Shown here one piece after another: positions 24,250 to 32,433 of a stretch of DNA of 64,000 bases. Source of the DNA: Novosphingobium chloroacetimidivorans (lineage in GTDB: Bacteria > Pseudomonadota > Alphaproteobacteria > Sphingomonadales > Sphingomonadaceae). Made by a program: the position numbers and the translations under genes. Below the pieces are notes generated by a model. That model was not told the DNA's origin. It did no database searches and saw only the letters and a program-made list of their open reading frames with translations. Every line of letters starts with the position of its first letter. The stretch's first letter is position 1. The stretch lies in NCBI RefSeq assembly GCF_014204535.1, contig NZ_JACHLR010000006.1:124001-188000 (forward strand). The letters run 5' to 3'.

Positions 24250-25617
24250 TTAGCGCAACCGGCCCTTCAGCTTGGCCTTCTTGATGAGGTCGCCATACTG
24301 GTGGGCCAGCAAGTGCGACTGGATCTGCGTGATCGTGTCGACGGTGACGTTGACGACGATCAGCAGGCTGGTGCCGCCCATGAACAGCAAGGGCAGGCCG
24401 GTCTGCGAGAGGAAGTACTCGGGCAGAACGCAGACGATCGTAAGGTAGATCGCACCGATCACGGTGATGCGCGTCAGCACGTAGTCCAGGTACGTCGCGG
24501 TGTTCTTGCCCGGGCGGATGCCGGGGATGAAGCCGCCGTTCTTCTTCAGATTCTCCGAAGTCTCCTCCGGATTGAAGACGACCGCCGTGTAGAAGAAGCA
24601 GAAGAAGATGATGCCGGCGGCGTAGAGCAGCATGTAGAGCGGCTTGCCGTGGCCCAGGTACTGGTTGAGCGCGACAACCGCCTGGCCCATCTTCGAATCG
24701 GGCGAGAGCGAGTTGCCGGCGAACTGGGTGATCGTCAGCGGCAGCAGCAGCAGCGAGCTGGCGAAGATCGGCGGGATTACGCCCGCGGTGTTGATCTTGA
24801 GCGGCAGGTGGCTGCGGTCCGCCTGCATCATGCCGCGCTGCGTCGCGCGCTTGGGATACTGGATCAGCAGGCGGCGCTGCGCGCGTTCCATGAAGCAGAT
24901 GAACAGGATCATCGCCACGATCAGCACGACCAGCAGCACAATGGTGATCGAGCCGGTATCGCCGGCCGAATACTGGTTCATCACGTTGGAAACGAAGGTC
25001 GGCATCTGCGCGACGATGCCGGCCATGATGATTAGCGAGACGCCGTTGCCGATGCCGCGGCTCGTGATCTGCTCGCCCAGCCACAGCAGGAACATGGTGC
25101 CGCCGATCAGGCTGACCACCGCGCCGATGCGGAACATCATGCCGGGATCGACGACGGCCTGCAGGCCGCTGGATGCGCCATAGGCTTCGAGGCCCTGAGC
25201 GACGAAATAGCCCTGGATGCCGCACAGCAGGACGGCGCCATAACGGGTGTACTGGTTGAGCTTCTTGCGTCCGGCCTCGCCTTCCTTCTTCAGCGCCATC
25301 AACGCCGGGTGGAGCGAGGCGGCGAGCTGCACCACGATGGACGCCGTGATGTAGGGCATGACGCCGAGCGCGATGAGGCTCATGCGCTCAAGGCCGCCGC
25401 CCGAGAAGGCGTTGAACATGTCGAGAATGCCGCCGCGCGTCTGCTCGTAGAGCGACTGCAGGACCAGCGGATTGACACCGGGAAGCGGCACGAAGCTGAG
25501 GAAGCGGAAGACGATCAGCGCGCCGACCGTGAACCAGATACGCTTCTTGAGCTCGGTCGCCTTGGAGAAGTTGGCCAGGCTGAGAGTGCTGGCGATGTTG
25601 TCGGCGCGTGATGCCAT
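24250..25617 (-). CDS. secY: Protein translocase subunit SecY
   Basis: The 455-residue integral membrane protein shows the ten hydrophobic segments of SecY, the N-terminal KRIWFTVGALIVFRFLSFVPLPGVN segment, the plug region GGGLERMSLIALGVMPYITASI, and the cytoplasmic loop block GIRPGKNTATYLD. It forms the channel for protein export and membrane insertion with SecE and SecG. It is the middle gene of rplO-secY-adk, 90 bases before adk. The rplO to secY gap is unusually long (208 bases) and holds a strong hairpin. Confidence 0.98.
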   Translation of the reverse strand: MASRADNIASTLSLANFSKATELKKRIWFTVGALIVFRFLSFVPLPGVNPLVLQSLYEQTRGGILDMFNAFSGGGLERMSLIALGVMPYITASIVVQLAASLHPALMALKKEGEAGRKKLNQYTRYGAVLLCGIQGYFVAQGLEAYGASSGLQAVVDPGMMFRIGAVVSLIGGTMFLLWLGEQITSRGIGNGVSLIIMAGIVAQMPTFVSNVMNQYSAGDTGSITIVLLVVLIVAMILFICFMERAQRRLLIQYPKRATQRGMMQADRSHLPLKINTAGVIPPIFASSLLLLPLTITQFAGNSLSPDSKMGQAVVALNQYLGHGKPLYMLLYAAGIIFFCFFYTAVVFNPEETSENLKKNGGFIPGIRPGKNTATYLDYVLTRITVIGAIYLTIVCVLPEYFLSQTGLPLLFMGGTSLLIVVNVTVDTITQIQSHLLAHQYGDLIKKAKLKGRLR

Positions 25618-25772
25618 CGGACTGGGAAAGCCTTAAACTGTGCGGGTCGCCCAAGGTTTCGTCAGGCAATTGCCGGCAGCTCTATCGCAGGCCGGCGCGC
25701 TTGTCGAACCTCGCGGGGTCGAGACAGCGCATATAGTTGTCTCGAGACGCGCGGCAATCCCGCATCAACTTG

Positions 25773-25810
25773 ACGGCGCGGCGCTCTCCACAAGGAAAGC
25801 GCCGCGCCGT
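25773..25810. promoter_or_regulatory. Strong hairpin between rplO and secY
   Basis: A perfect 13-bp inverted repeat (ACGGCGCGGCGCT at 25773-25785 and AGCGCCGCGCCGT at 25798-25810) encloses 12 bases, within which TCC and GGA can also pair. It begins 15 bases after the rplO stop. There is no T tract on the minus strand, so it may attenuate readthrough or protect the rplO mRNA end rather than fully terminate. Confidence 0.65.
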
Positions 25811-25825
25811 CGGTGTACTCGATGC

Positions 25826-26356
25826 TTAGGCCTTGGCTGCCCGGGCGGCGTTCTTGCCGCGCGGCTTGTCGGCATACTTGCCGGTGGGCGCCACGGGCTC
25901 GGGCAGGGCGACCGAGCCGCCGGCCTTCTCGATGGCCTCGCGCGCGCCGGCGCTGACGCCGGCGACCGAGAACGCGACCTTGGCGGTCAGCTCACCCTTG
26001 CCGAGCAGGCGCACGCCGTCGGTGCCGCCACGGGCCAGGCCAGCGGCCTTCAGCGCGGCGTGGTCGACGGTGCCCGAGATGTCGAGCTTGCCGCCGTCGA
26101 TCGCCTTCTGGACCAAGCCCAGGTTGACCTCTGCGTAGTCCTTGGCGAACTTCTTGTTGTTGAAGCCGCGCTTCGGGATGCGCATGTGGAGCGGCATCTG
26201 GCCGCCCTCGAAACCGTTGATCGAGACGCCCGAGCGCGCCTTGGCACCCTTCTGGCCGCGGCCCGAGGTCTTGCCCTTGCCCGAGCCGATGCCCCGGCCC
26301 ACGCGCATGCGGCGGTGACGGGCTCCGGCGTTGTCTCTGATGTCGTTAAGGTTCAT
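25826..26356 (-). CDS. rplO: 50S ribosomal protein L15
   Basis: The 176-residue protein begins [20 protein letters not shown] and continues with the L15 signature [18 protein letters not shown]. It is slightly longer than usual owing to an Ala/Lys-rich tail. It assembles late into the large subunit near the peptidyl transferase centre. ATG 26356 fits the family start; GTG 26365 is in frame three codons earlier. Normally rpmD and rpsE precede rplO; here the neighbouring gene upstream is divergent and no L30 gene is visible, so the spc operon is split at this point. Confidence 0.97.
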   Translation of the reverse strand: MNLNDIRDNAGARHRRMRVGRGIGSGKGKTSGRGQKGAKARSGVSINGFEGGQMPLHMRIPKRGFNNKKFAKDYAEVNLGLVQKAIDGGKLDISGTVDHAALKAAGLARGGTDGVRLLGKGELTAKVAFSVAGVSAGAREAIEKAGGSVALPEPVAPTGKYADKPRGKNAARAAKA

Positions 26357-26513
26357 GGTATGCACTCGCTTTCGCTTTTGTCGCGCTGATGGAAGCGCGG
26401 GCCCTTAGGCGATCGAGTGCACGATGTCATCTGGATATTTGACCCGAGGCGGCGCACATGATGCCGCAAAAGGTTGCCCCGAGGTTCTCTCCTTCGATCG
26501 AGACTGCGAAGAA

Positions 26514-26954
26514 ATGATCGCGCAAACCATCCAGCTCGCGCTCGCACCCGTGTTCGTCCTGGTTGCCATCGGCAACATGCTCAACCTGATCTCGACTCGG
26601 CTGGGACGGGTCGTCGATCGCTCGCGCATCTTGCAGGACCTGCATACCACAACGAGCGGAGCGGCGCATGACATGGTCGTCAGCGAGATTCGCCTGGTGG
26701 ACCGCAGAATGGTGCTGAGCACTAGTGCGATCCGGCTGCTGGTGCTTTCATGCCTCTTCATTGGCACCACGGTTGCGCTGCTGTTCCTGGAGGAAGTCGC
26801 CAAGGCCGACTTGCAACTGGTGGCCGCATGCACCTTCATCGTCGCCCTGGCGCTGCTGATGTGGGGTCTGCTGCTCTTCCTTCGCGAGACTCAAGTGGCG
26901 GCACAGGCGCTCCGGATCCCGCGCGACTACCTGGAGCTGCACCGCACCCTCTGA
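26514..26954 (+). CDS. DUF2721 membrane protein
   Basis: The 146-residue protein has one hydrophobic segment near the N-terminus (QLALAPVFVLVAIGNMLNLI), the DUF2721 block STRLGRVVDRSRIL, and two further membrane segments near residues 75-125. Function of the family is unknown. ATG 26514 matches family starts; in-frame codons back to 26424 would add about 30 residues that do not look conserved. It is divergent from rplO and precedes the pyrH region with a hairpin-rich gap. Confidence 0.8.
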   Translation: MIAQTIQLALAPVFVLVAIGNMLNLISTRLGRVVDRSRILQDLHTTTSGAAHDMVVSEIRLVDRRMVLSTSAIRLLVLSCLFIGTTVALLFLEEVAKADLQLVAACTFIVALALLMWGLLLFLRETQVAAQALRIPRDYLELHRTL

Positions 26955-26975
26955 TCCACCGATGGGGCCGTGATC

Positions 26976-27030
26976 CCAAGGGGGAGAGGGGCTCGCCTGG
27001 ATCAGTGCCGCCAGGCACCTCTCCCCTTGG
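26976..27030. repeat. Long imperfect hairpin upstream of pyrH (REP-like)
   Basis: CCAAGGGGGAGAGG at 26976-26989 pairs with CCTCTCCCCTTGG at 27018-27030, leaving one bulged G. Inside, GCCTGG pairs with CCAGGC around ATCAGTGCCG. It begins 21 bases after the DUF2721 stop and ends 62 bases before pyrH. It resembles the CTCCCC-rich palindrome before mltG and may be a decayed relative. Confidence 0.7.
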
Positions 27031-27092
27031 CAACCGTTGCGTGTCTCCCTAAAGCCGCAACCGACCTCCAGCCTCGCGAGAACATCGGCCCC

Positions 27093-27812
27093 ATGGCATC
27101 CCCCTACAAGCGCGTCCTCCTGAAACTCTCGGGCGAAGTGCTCATGGGCAGCCAGCAGTTCGGGATCGATCCCGAGTTCGTCGCCGAGATGGCGAAGGAA
27201 GTGAAGGCGGCCAAGGAGACGGGACTCGAAATCTGCCTCGTCATCGGCGGCGGCAACATCTTCCGCGGCATGGCCGGCGCCGCCAAGGGCATGGACCGCG
27301 CGCAAGCCGACTACATGGGCATGCTGGCGACGGTGATGAACGCGCTTGCGATGCAGAACGCGCTGGAACAGCTGGGCGTCGAGACGCGCGTGCAGTCGGC
27401 GGTGCAGATGGACCAGGTCTGCGAGCCGGTGATCCGCCGCCGCGCCGAACGGCACCTCGAGAAGGGCCGCGTGGTGATCTTCGCCGCGGGCGTTGGCGCG
27501 CCGTACTTCACCACCGACTCCGGCGCCGCCTTGCGCGCGGCCGAGATGCGGTGCGACGCGCTGCTCAAGGGCACCAGCGTCGACGGCGTCTATGACTCCG
27601 ATCCGAAAACCAATCCGAGCGCCCAGCGTTACGATCAGGTCGACTACGACACCGTCCTCGCCCACAATCTGAAGGTGATGGATGCCTCCGCCGTGGCCTT
27701 GTGCCGCGACAACGCGATTCCGATCGTGGTGTTCTCGATCCGCGAGCAGGGCAACTTGGCCCGCGTGCTCGCCGGAGAGGGCACCGCAACGATCGTCCAG
27801 AAGGGAGCCTGA
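27093..27812 (+). CDS. pyrH: UMP kinase
   Basis: The 239-residue hexameric UMP kinase has [14 protein letters not shown] at the N-terminus, [10 protein letters not shown], the acidic-rich [14 protein letters not shown] and [20 protein letters not shown]. It phosphorylates UMP to UDP and is feedback-controlled by UTP. ATG 27093 fits the family; the frame is open further upstream through the hairpin. The classical upstream pair rpsB-tsf is absent here. frr follows after 3 bases, so pyrH-frr is an operon. Confidence 0.97.
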   Translation: MASPYKRVLLKLSGEVLMGSQQFGIDPEFVAEMAKEVKAAKETGLEICLVIGGGNIFRGMAGAAKGMDRAQADYMGMLATVMNALAMQNALEQLGVETRVQSAVQMDQVCEPVIRRRAERHLEKGRVVIFAAGVGAPYFTTDSGAALRAAEMRCDALLKGTSVDGVYDSDPKTNPSAQRYDQVDYDTVLAHNLKVMDASAVALCRDNAIPIVVFSIREQGNLARVLAGEGTATIVQKGA

Positions 27813-27815
27813 ACC

Positions 27816-28373
27816 ATGGCCAAGTACGACAAGGTGGACCTCGAACGCCGCATGAAGGGCGCCGTCGACGCGCTCGCCAGCGATCTCGCGGGGCTGCGCA
27901 CCGGGCGGGCGAGCGCCAACCTGCTCGATCCGATCACCGTCACCGTCTACGGCAGCCAGATGCCGCTGAACCAGGTCGCCTCGGTCTCGGTGCCCGAGCC
28001 GCGGATGATCTCGGTGCAGGTTTGGGACAAGAGCAACGTCGGCCCGGTGGAAAAGGCGATCCGCTCAGCAGGGCTGGGGCTCAACCCGATCAACGACGGC
28101 AACACCTTGCGCCTGCCGATCCCCGACCTGACCGAGGAGCGCCGCAAGGAGCTGGCCAAGCTGGCTGGCTCCTATGCCGAAAAGGCGCGCGTCGCGATCC
28201 GCAACGTGCGGCGCGATGGCATGGACAACCTCAAGGCCGACGAGAACAAGAAGGAGATCTCGGAGGACGACCGCAAGCGGTTGGAGACCGAGCTGCAGAA
28301 GCTGACCGACGAGCAGATCAAGGCTGTCGAGGACGAGTTCGTCCGCAAGGAGAAGGACATCCTGGGCAAGTGA
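27816..28373 (+). CDS. frr: Ribosome recycling factor
   Basis: The 185-residue protein has full family length, with [22 protein letters not shown] at the start and the conserved [13 protein letters not shown] and [13 protein letters not shown] near the end. With EF-G it splits post-termination ribosomes. It starts 3 bases after the pyrH stop, with GGGAGCC upstream as the ribosome binding site inside the end of pyrH. Confidence 0.97.
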   Translation: MAKYDKVDLERRMKGAVDALASDLAGLRTGRASANLLDPITVTVYGSQMPLNQVASVSVPEPRMISVQVWDKSNVGPVEKAIRSAGLGLNPINDGNTLRLPIPDLTEERRKELAKLAGSYAEKARVAIRNVRRDGMDNLKADENKKEISEDDRKRLETELQKLTDEQIKAVEDEFVRKEKDILGK

Positions 28374-28410
28374 TGCCGGGCGTCGTTCGCTTGATCTCTG
28401 CGTCACTTCC

Positions 28411-28501
28411 CGTCGCCCCCGCGCAGGCGCGCGTCCCGCTTCCTTGCGGCGGGCGAAGCATGGAGAGAACAAGCGGGTTCCCCGCCTGCGCGGGGACGAC
28501 G
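28411..28501. repeat. Palindromic intergenic element, copy 1 (CGTC...CCCGCTT type)
   Basis: The 91-bp element has outer arms CGTCGCCCCCGCGCAGGCG and a near-perfect inverse copy at 28479-28501, with inner CCCGCTT at 28434-28440 facing AAGCGGG at 28471-28477. The arms read as imperfect inverted repeats of about 30 bases. It lies between frr and uppS. Two further copies with the same layout occur at 48485-48570 and 52298-52386. Confidence 0.85.
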
Positions 28502-28533
28502 ACGGTGTTTGCGGTCCCTCTCGGGCTTGCCGC

Positions 28534-29223
28534 ATGAGCAAGGCCGAACCCGCCAAGGCCCGCCACATCGCCATCATCATGGATGGCAACGGCCGCTGGG
28601 CCAAGAAGCGCCATATGCCCAGGGCGCTCGGTCACCAGCGCGGGGTCGAGGCGGTGCGTCGCGTCGTAAAGGGCGCGCGCGAGTTCGGGCTGGAGGCGCT
28701 GACGATCTACGCTTTTTCGACCGAGAACTGGCGCCGACCGGAGGACGAGGTTTCCGACCTCATGACGCTGATGAAGCGCTTCATCCTCTCCGACCTGGAG
28801 GAAATCGCGCAGGCCGGCGTCAAGCTCAAGATCATCGGCAACTACAAGGCGTTCAAGCCCGACGTCGTCGAGATGATCGATCGCGCGATCGCCCGCACCG
28901 CCGAAAACACCGGCACGACGCTGGCGGTGGCGCTGAACTACGGTTCGCATGACGAGATCGCCCGCGCCGCCGCCGCCGCCGCGGCCAAAGGCCCGGTCAC
29001 GCCCGACACCATCGCGGCCGAGCTCGACACCGCCGACCTGCCGCCGCTCGATCTGCTGATCCGCACTTCGGGCGAGGAACGCCTGTCGAACTTCCTGCTG
29101 TGGCAGGTCGCCTACGCCGAGATGATCTTCACGCCGGTGCTCTGGCCCGACTTCACCGCCGACCACCTGAAGGAGGCGATGGACACCTTTGCCATGCGCG
29201 AGCGGCGCTATGGCGGGCGCTGA
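28534..29223 (+). CDS. uppS: Undecaprenyl pyrophosphate synthase (isoprenyl transferase)
   Basis: The 229-residue cis-prenyltransferase opens with HIAIIMDGNGRWAKKR, holding the catalytic Asp, and has the FSTENWRRP block and the C-terminal IRTSGEERLSNFLLWQ...FTPVLWPDF. It builds the C55 lipid carrier for peptidoglycan and exopolysaccharide. ATG 28534 is the family start; earlier in-frame codons fall in the palindromic repeat. The 3' end overlaps cdsA by 14 bases. Confidence 0.97.
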   Translation: MSKAEPAKARHIAIIMDGNGRWAKKRHMPRALGHQRGVEAVRRVVKGAREFGLEALTIYAFSTENWRRPEDEVSDLMTLMKRFILSDLEEIAQAGVKLKIIGNYKAFKPDVVEMIDRAIARTAENTGTTLAVALNYGSHDEIARAAAAAAAKGPVTPDTIAAELDTADLPPLDLLIRTSGEERLSNFLLWQVAYAEMIFTPVLWPDFTADHLKEAMDTFAMRERRYGGR

Positions 29224-29992
29224 CCGGCCCGACCCTGGCGCCGATGGCCCATCGGTGCCAGTGCCGTTCTGGCTGCGCAATGCCGACCTGCCCAAGCGCG
29301 CGCTGACCGCGCTGGTGATGCTGGTAGTCTCTGGCACCGCGCTGTGGTTGGGCGGCATGGCCTGGACCGTGTTCGTGCTGATCATCGGCATCGGCGTCTG
29401 GTTCGAATGGAGCACCCTGGTGCTGCAGTTCAAGGCTCCGGGCATTTCACGCAACTGGTGGCGCTCGGCTGGGGCGATCTACTGCGGCATCGCCAGCGCC
29501 ATCCTGATTCAGGTGCGGCAGGAGCCGGCCGGGATCGCGCTGGTGCTGCTGATCGTCGGCGCGGTGATCGGGACGGATGTCGGCGCTTACTTCATGGGAC
29601 GCGCGCTCGGTGGACCAAAGATCGCACCGCGGATCAGCCCGTCCAAGACCTGGGCTGGGCTGCTGGGCGGGGTCATCGGCGCCACGCTGGTCATCTGGAT
29701 CGTGCTGGCGAACGCCGGTCGCATCCTCGCCGCCGCGCCCGATGCGCAGATCACGGCCGTCTCGATCGCCGCGAGTCCGGTGGAGCTGATCGGCATGGGC
29801 CTTGCCGTGGCAGTGGTGGCGCAGGCCGGAGACTTCTTCGAAAGCTGGATGAAGCGCAGCGCCGGGGTGAAGGATTCGGGCAAGCTGCTGCCGGGGCATG
29901 GAGGCCTGTTTGACAGGGTCGATGGCTTGTTGTCCGTGCTGGTGGTATTCGGGACGATCTTCATCATTGCCCGGCTATCCACGCTTTCATGA
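29210..29992 (+). CDS. cdsA: Phosphatidate cytidylyltransferase
   Basis: The 260-residue polytopic membrane enzyme carries the CDP-DAG synthase signature near its end (SWMKRSAGVKDSGKLLPGHGGLFDRVDGLL) and GTDVGAYFMGRALGGPKIAPRISPSKTWAG. It makes CDP-diacylglycerol from phosphatidate and CTP, feeding pgsA further along the window. I chose ATG 29210 inside the uppS end (14-base overlap) over TTG 29189. It overlaps dxr by 4 bases. Confidence 0.95.
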   Translation: MAGADRPDPGADGPSVPVPFWLRNADLPKRALTALVMLVVSGTALWLGGMAWTVFVLIIGIGVWFEWSTLVLQFKAPGISRNWWRSAGAIYCGIASAILIQVRQEPAGIALVLLIVGAVIGTDVGAYFMGRALGGPKIAPRISPSKTWAGLLGGVIGATLVIWIVLANAGRILAAAPDAQITAVSIAASPVELIGMGLAVAVVAQAGDFFESWMKRSAGVKDSGKLLPGHGGLFDRVDGLLSVLVVFGTIFIIARLSTLS

Positions 29993-31146
29993 CACGATCG
30001 ATTTCCATTTTAGGCGCGACCGGCTCGATCGGCGCCTCCACCCTCGACCTGATCCGGCGCAATGGCGATGACTGGAACGTCGTCGCGCTGACCGCCAATT
30101 GCCAGGCCGGCGAACTGGCCAGGCTTGCGCGCGAGTTCCGGGCGCAGGTCGCCGTGGTCGCCGACGAGAGCTGCCTTGCCGAGTTGCGGGACGCGCTCGC
30201 CGGATCGGGGATCGAGGCGACTGCAGGGGCGGAAGCGCTGGTCGAGGCCGCATCGCGCCCGGCTGATGTCGTGCTCGCGGCCATCGTTGGCTGCGCCGGT
30301 CTCGCGCCGACCATGGCCGCGATCGAGCAGGGCAGGGTGGTCGCGCTCGCCAACAAGGAGGCGCTGGTTTCGGCGGGCGAGGTCATGACCGCCGCCGTGC
30401 GCCGCTGCGGCACGGTGCTGCTGCCGGTCGACTCCGAGCACAACGCCATCTTCCAGTGCCTGGCCGGCAACGATCCGTCCGACGTCCGCTCGATCACCCT
30501 GACCGCAAGCGGCGGGCCGTTCCGTGACTGGTCGGCCGAGCGCCTTGCAGTCGCCACTCCGGCCGAGGCGGTGAAGCATCCCAATTGGGACATGGGCGCC
30601 AAGATCAGCGTCGATTCGGCCACGATGTTCAACAAGGGTCTCGAACTGATCGAGGCCTTCCACTTGTTCCCCGTTGGCCTCGATGCCTTGCGGATCATCG
30701 TCCACCCGCAGTCGGTGGTGCACTCGATGGTCGAGTATCGCGATGGCTCCACGCTCGCGCAGCTGGGCCCCTCCGACATGCGCGTGCCGATCGCCTCGGC
30801 GCTCGCCTGGCCGCGGCGTATGGAGACGCCGATGCCGCCGCTAGACCTTGCCGCCATCGGCGAGCTGACCTTCCGCGCGCCTGACGAGGTGCGTTTCCCT
30901 GCCACCAGGCTCGCCCGCCAGGCAGCGGAAGTGGGCGGGGCTGCGCCTGCAGTTCTCAACGCCGCCAATGAGATAGCGGTGGCCGCGTTCCTCTCTGGTC
31001 AGATTGCATTCACACGGATCGCGGCAGAGGTGGAGAATGTTCTCAGCTCCTATGCCGCGCCGGCGCCGGCGTGCCTGTCCGATGTCTTCGCGGTCGATCG
31101 CGAGGCGCGCATTCGTGCGCGTGAGTTGACGGAGGCGCTGGCATGA
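29989..31146 (+). CDS. dxr: 1-deoxy-D-xylulose 5-phosphate reductoisomerase
   Basis: The 385-residue enzyme has the NADPH-binding GATGSIGAS at the start, ANKEALVSAG, PVDSEHNAIFQ with metal-binding residues, and the HPNWDMGAKISVDSATM block. It makes methylerythritol phosphate, the first committed step of the non-mevalonate route to isoprenoids, including the carrier made by UppS. Its ATG overlaps the cdsA stop by 4 bases, and its TGA overlaps the next start. Confidence 0.97.
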   Translation: MTRSISILGATGSIGASTLDLIRRNGDDWNVVALTANCQAGELARLAREFRAQVAVVADESCLAELRDALAGSGIEATAGAEALVEAASRPADVVLAAIVGCAGLAPTMAAIEQGRVVALANKEALVSAGEVMTAAVRRCGTVLLPVDSEHNAIFQCLAGNDPSDVRSITLTASGGPFRDWSAERLAVATPAEAVKHPNWDMGAKISVDSATMFNKGLELIEAFHLFPVGLDALRIIVHPQSVVHSMVEYRDGSTLAQLGPSDMRVPIASALAWPRRMETPMPPLDLAAIGELTFRAPDEVRFPATRLARQAAEVGGAAPAVLNAANEIAVAAFLSGQIAFTRIAAEVENVLSSYAAPAPACLSDVFAVDREARIRARELTEALA

Positions 31147-32258
31147 TGGGTTCCCCTTCGATGCTGACGATGGCGATTGGCTTCCTGCTCGTGCTCGGCC
31201 CGCTCGTCGTGCTCCACGAATTGGGCCACTACCTCGTCGGCCGGCTGTTCGGCATCAAGGCGGACGCATTTTCGGTCGGGTTCGGCAAGGAACTCGCGGG
31301 CTTCACCGACAAGCGCGGCACCCGCTGGAAGCTCTCTGCGTTGCCGCTGGGCGGCTATGTCCAGTTCGCCGGCGACATGAACCCGGCCAGCGCTCCGGCG
31401 CCGGGCCAGGATGGTCTCACGCCGGCCGAGCGCGCGCAGACCTTCCACGCCAAGCCGCTGTGGCAACGCGCATTGGTGGTGCTGGCGGGGCCGTTGACGA
31501 ACCTGATTGTCGCCGTGCTGATCTTCGCGGCGTTCAACTTCACCTATGGCCGTCTGGTCGCGGTCCCCGAGGTTCAGGCGTTCGCGCAGAACTCTCCGGC
31601 CCAGGCCGCGGGCATGCAGGTCGGTGATCGGATCGTCGCAGTGAGTGGCGAGCGGATCGAGAACTTCAACGAAATCCCGCAGTACGTCGTTCCTTATCCG
31701 GGGCGCACCGTACCGATCGCCGTGAAGCGCGGCGAGCAGACGGTGATCCTGTCGGTCAAGGTTGCCAGCGCCTTGGAGAAGGATCGCTTCGGCAACGAGG
31801 CGAGGGTCGGGCGGATCGGCATCGCCGGGGGCGTGGGCAAGGTCGTGCCCGTCGGGCCCGGTGAAGCCGTGACGCTGGGTGTCGAGCAGAGCTTCGGCGT
31901 GATGCGCATGATGGTGACCGGCATCGTGCAGATCATCACCGGTGAGCGTTCGGTGAAGGAATTGGGCGGGCCGATCAAGATCGCCAAGTATTCGGGCGAG
32001 CAGTTGAGCCTGGGGTGGCTTCAGTTCGTGCAGTTCGCGGCGCTGATCTCGATTAACTTGGCATTCATCAACATCCTGCCAATTCCGGGCCTCGATGGCG
32101 GTCACCTGGCTTTCTATGCGGCTGAAGCGGTACGCCGGAAGCCTCTCGATTTGCGGAGTCAGGAATGGGCGGTGCGTACCGGCGTCGCGCTCGTGCTCAC
32201 GCTGATGCTGATCGTGACGATCAACGACATTGTATCGCTGCCGATTTTCGGGGGATAG
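31143..32258 (+). CDS. rseP: Site-2 membrane metalloprotease RseP
   Basis: The 371-residue protease has the zinc-binding HELGH at residues 25-29 within the first membrane segment, one clear PDZ region (about 135-230), and the second catalytic motif LPIPGLDGGHL near residues 310-320. It cuts anti-sigma factors or signal peptides in the inner membrane during envelope stress. ATG 31143 overlaps the dxr stop by 4 bases (ATGATG allows either of two starts). The bamA gene follows after 175 bases, the usual order. Confidence 0.95.
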   Translation: MMGSPSMLTMAIGFLLVLGPLVVLHELGHYLVGRLFGIKADAFSVGFGKELAGFTDKRGTRWKLSALPLGGYVQFAGDMNPASAPAPGQDGLTPAERAQTFHAKPLWQRALVVLAGPLTNLIVAVLIFAAFNFTYGRLVAVPEVQAFAQNSPAQAAGMQVGDRIVAVSGERIENFNEIPQYVVPYPGRTVPIAVKRGEQTVILSVKVASALEKDRFGNEARVGRIGIAGGVGKVVPVGPGEAVTLGVEQSFGVMRMMVTGIVQIITGERSVKELGGPIKIAKYSGEQLSLGWLQFVQFAALISINLAFINILPIPGLDGGHLAFYAAEAVRRKPLDLRSQEWAVRTGVALVLTLMLIVTINDIVSLPIFGG

Positions 32259-32357
32259 CGGCGGCATTATCACTGAGGTGGGCGATCGCGCCCGGAATGG
32301 CTGCTTGATCGGATTTCGTCCATCGGGCAGAGGGCGGCGATTGTGTTTGGTTCGTGT

Positions 32358-32376
32358 CTATCGGCTCGACCGATAG
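32358..32376. promoter_or_regulatory. Hairpin upstream of bamA
   Basis: CTATCGG at 32358-32364 pairs with CCGATAG at 32370-32376 around CTCGA, 57 bases before the bamA start. No T tract follows. It lies in the 175-base rseP-bamA gap and might be a leader structure or an operator; I cannot tell which. Confidence 0.4.
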
Positions 32377-32433
32377 CCGGCCGGGGGTTGAGATCGACCA
32401 CTTTGCGCGCAGGCGCTTACGGGATTGGCGTTG

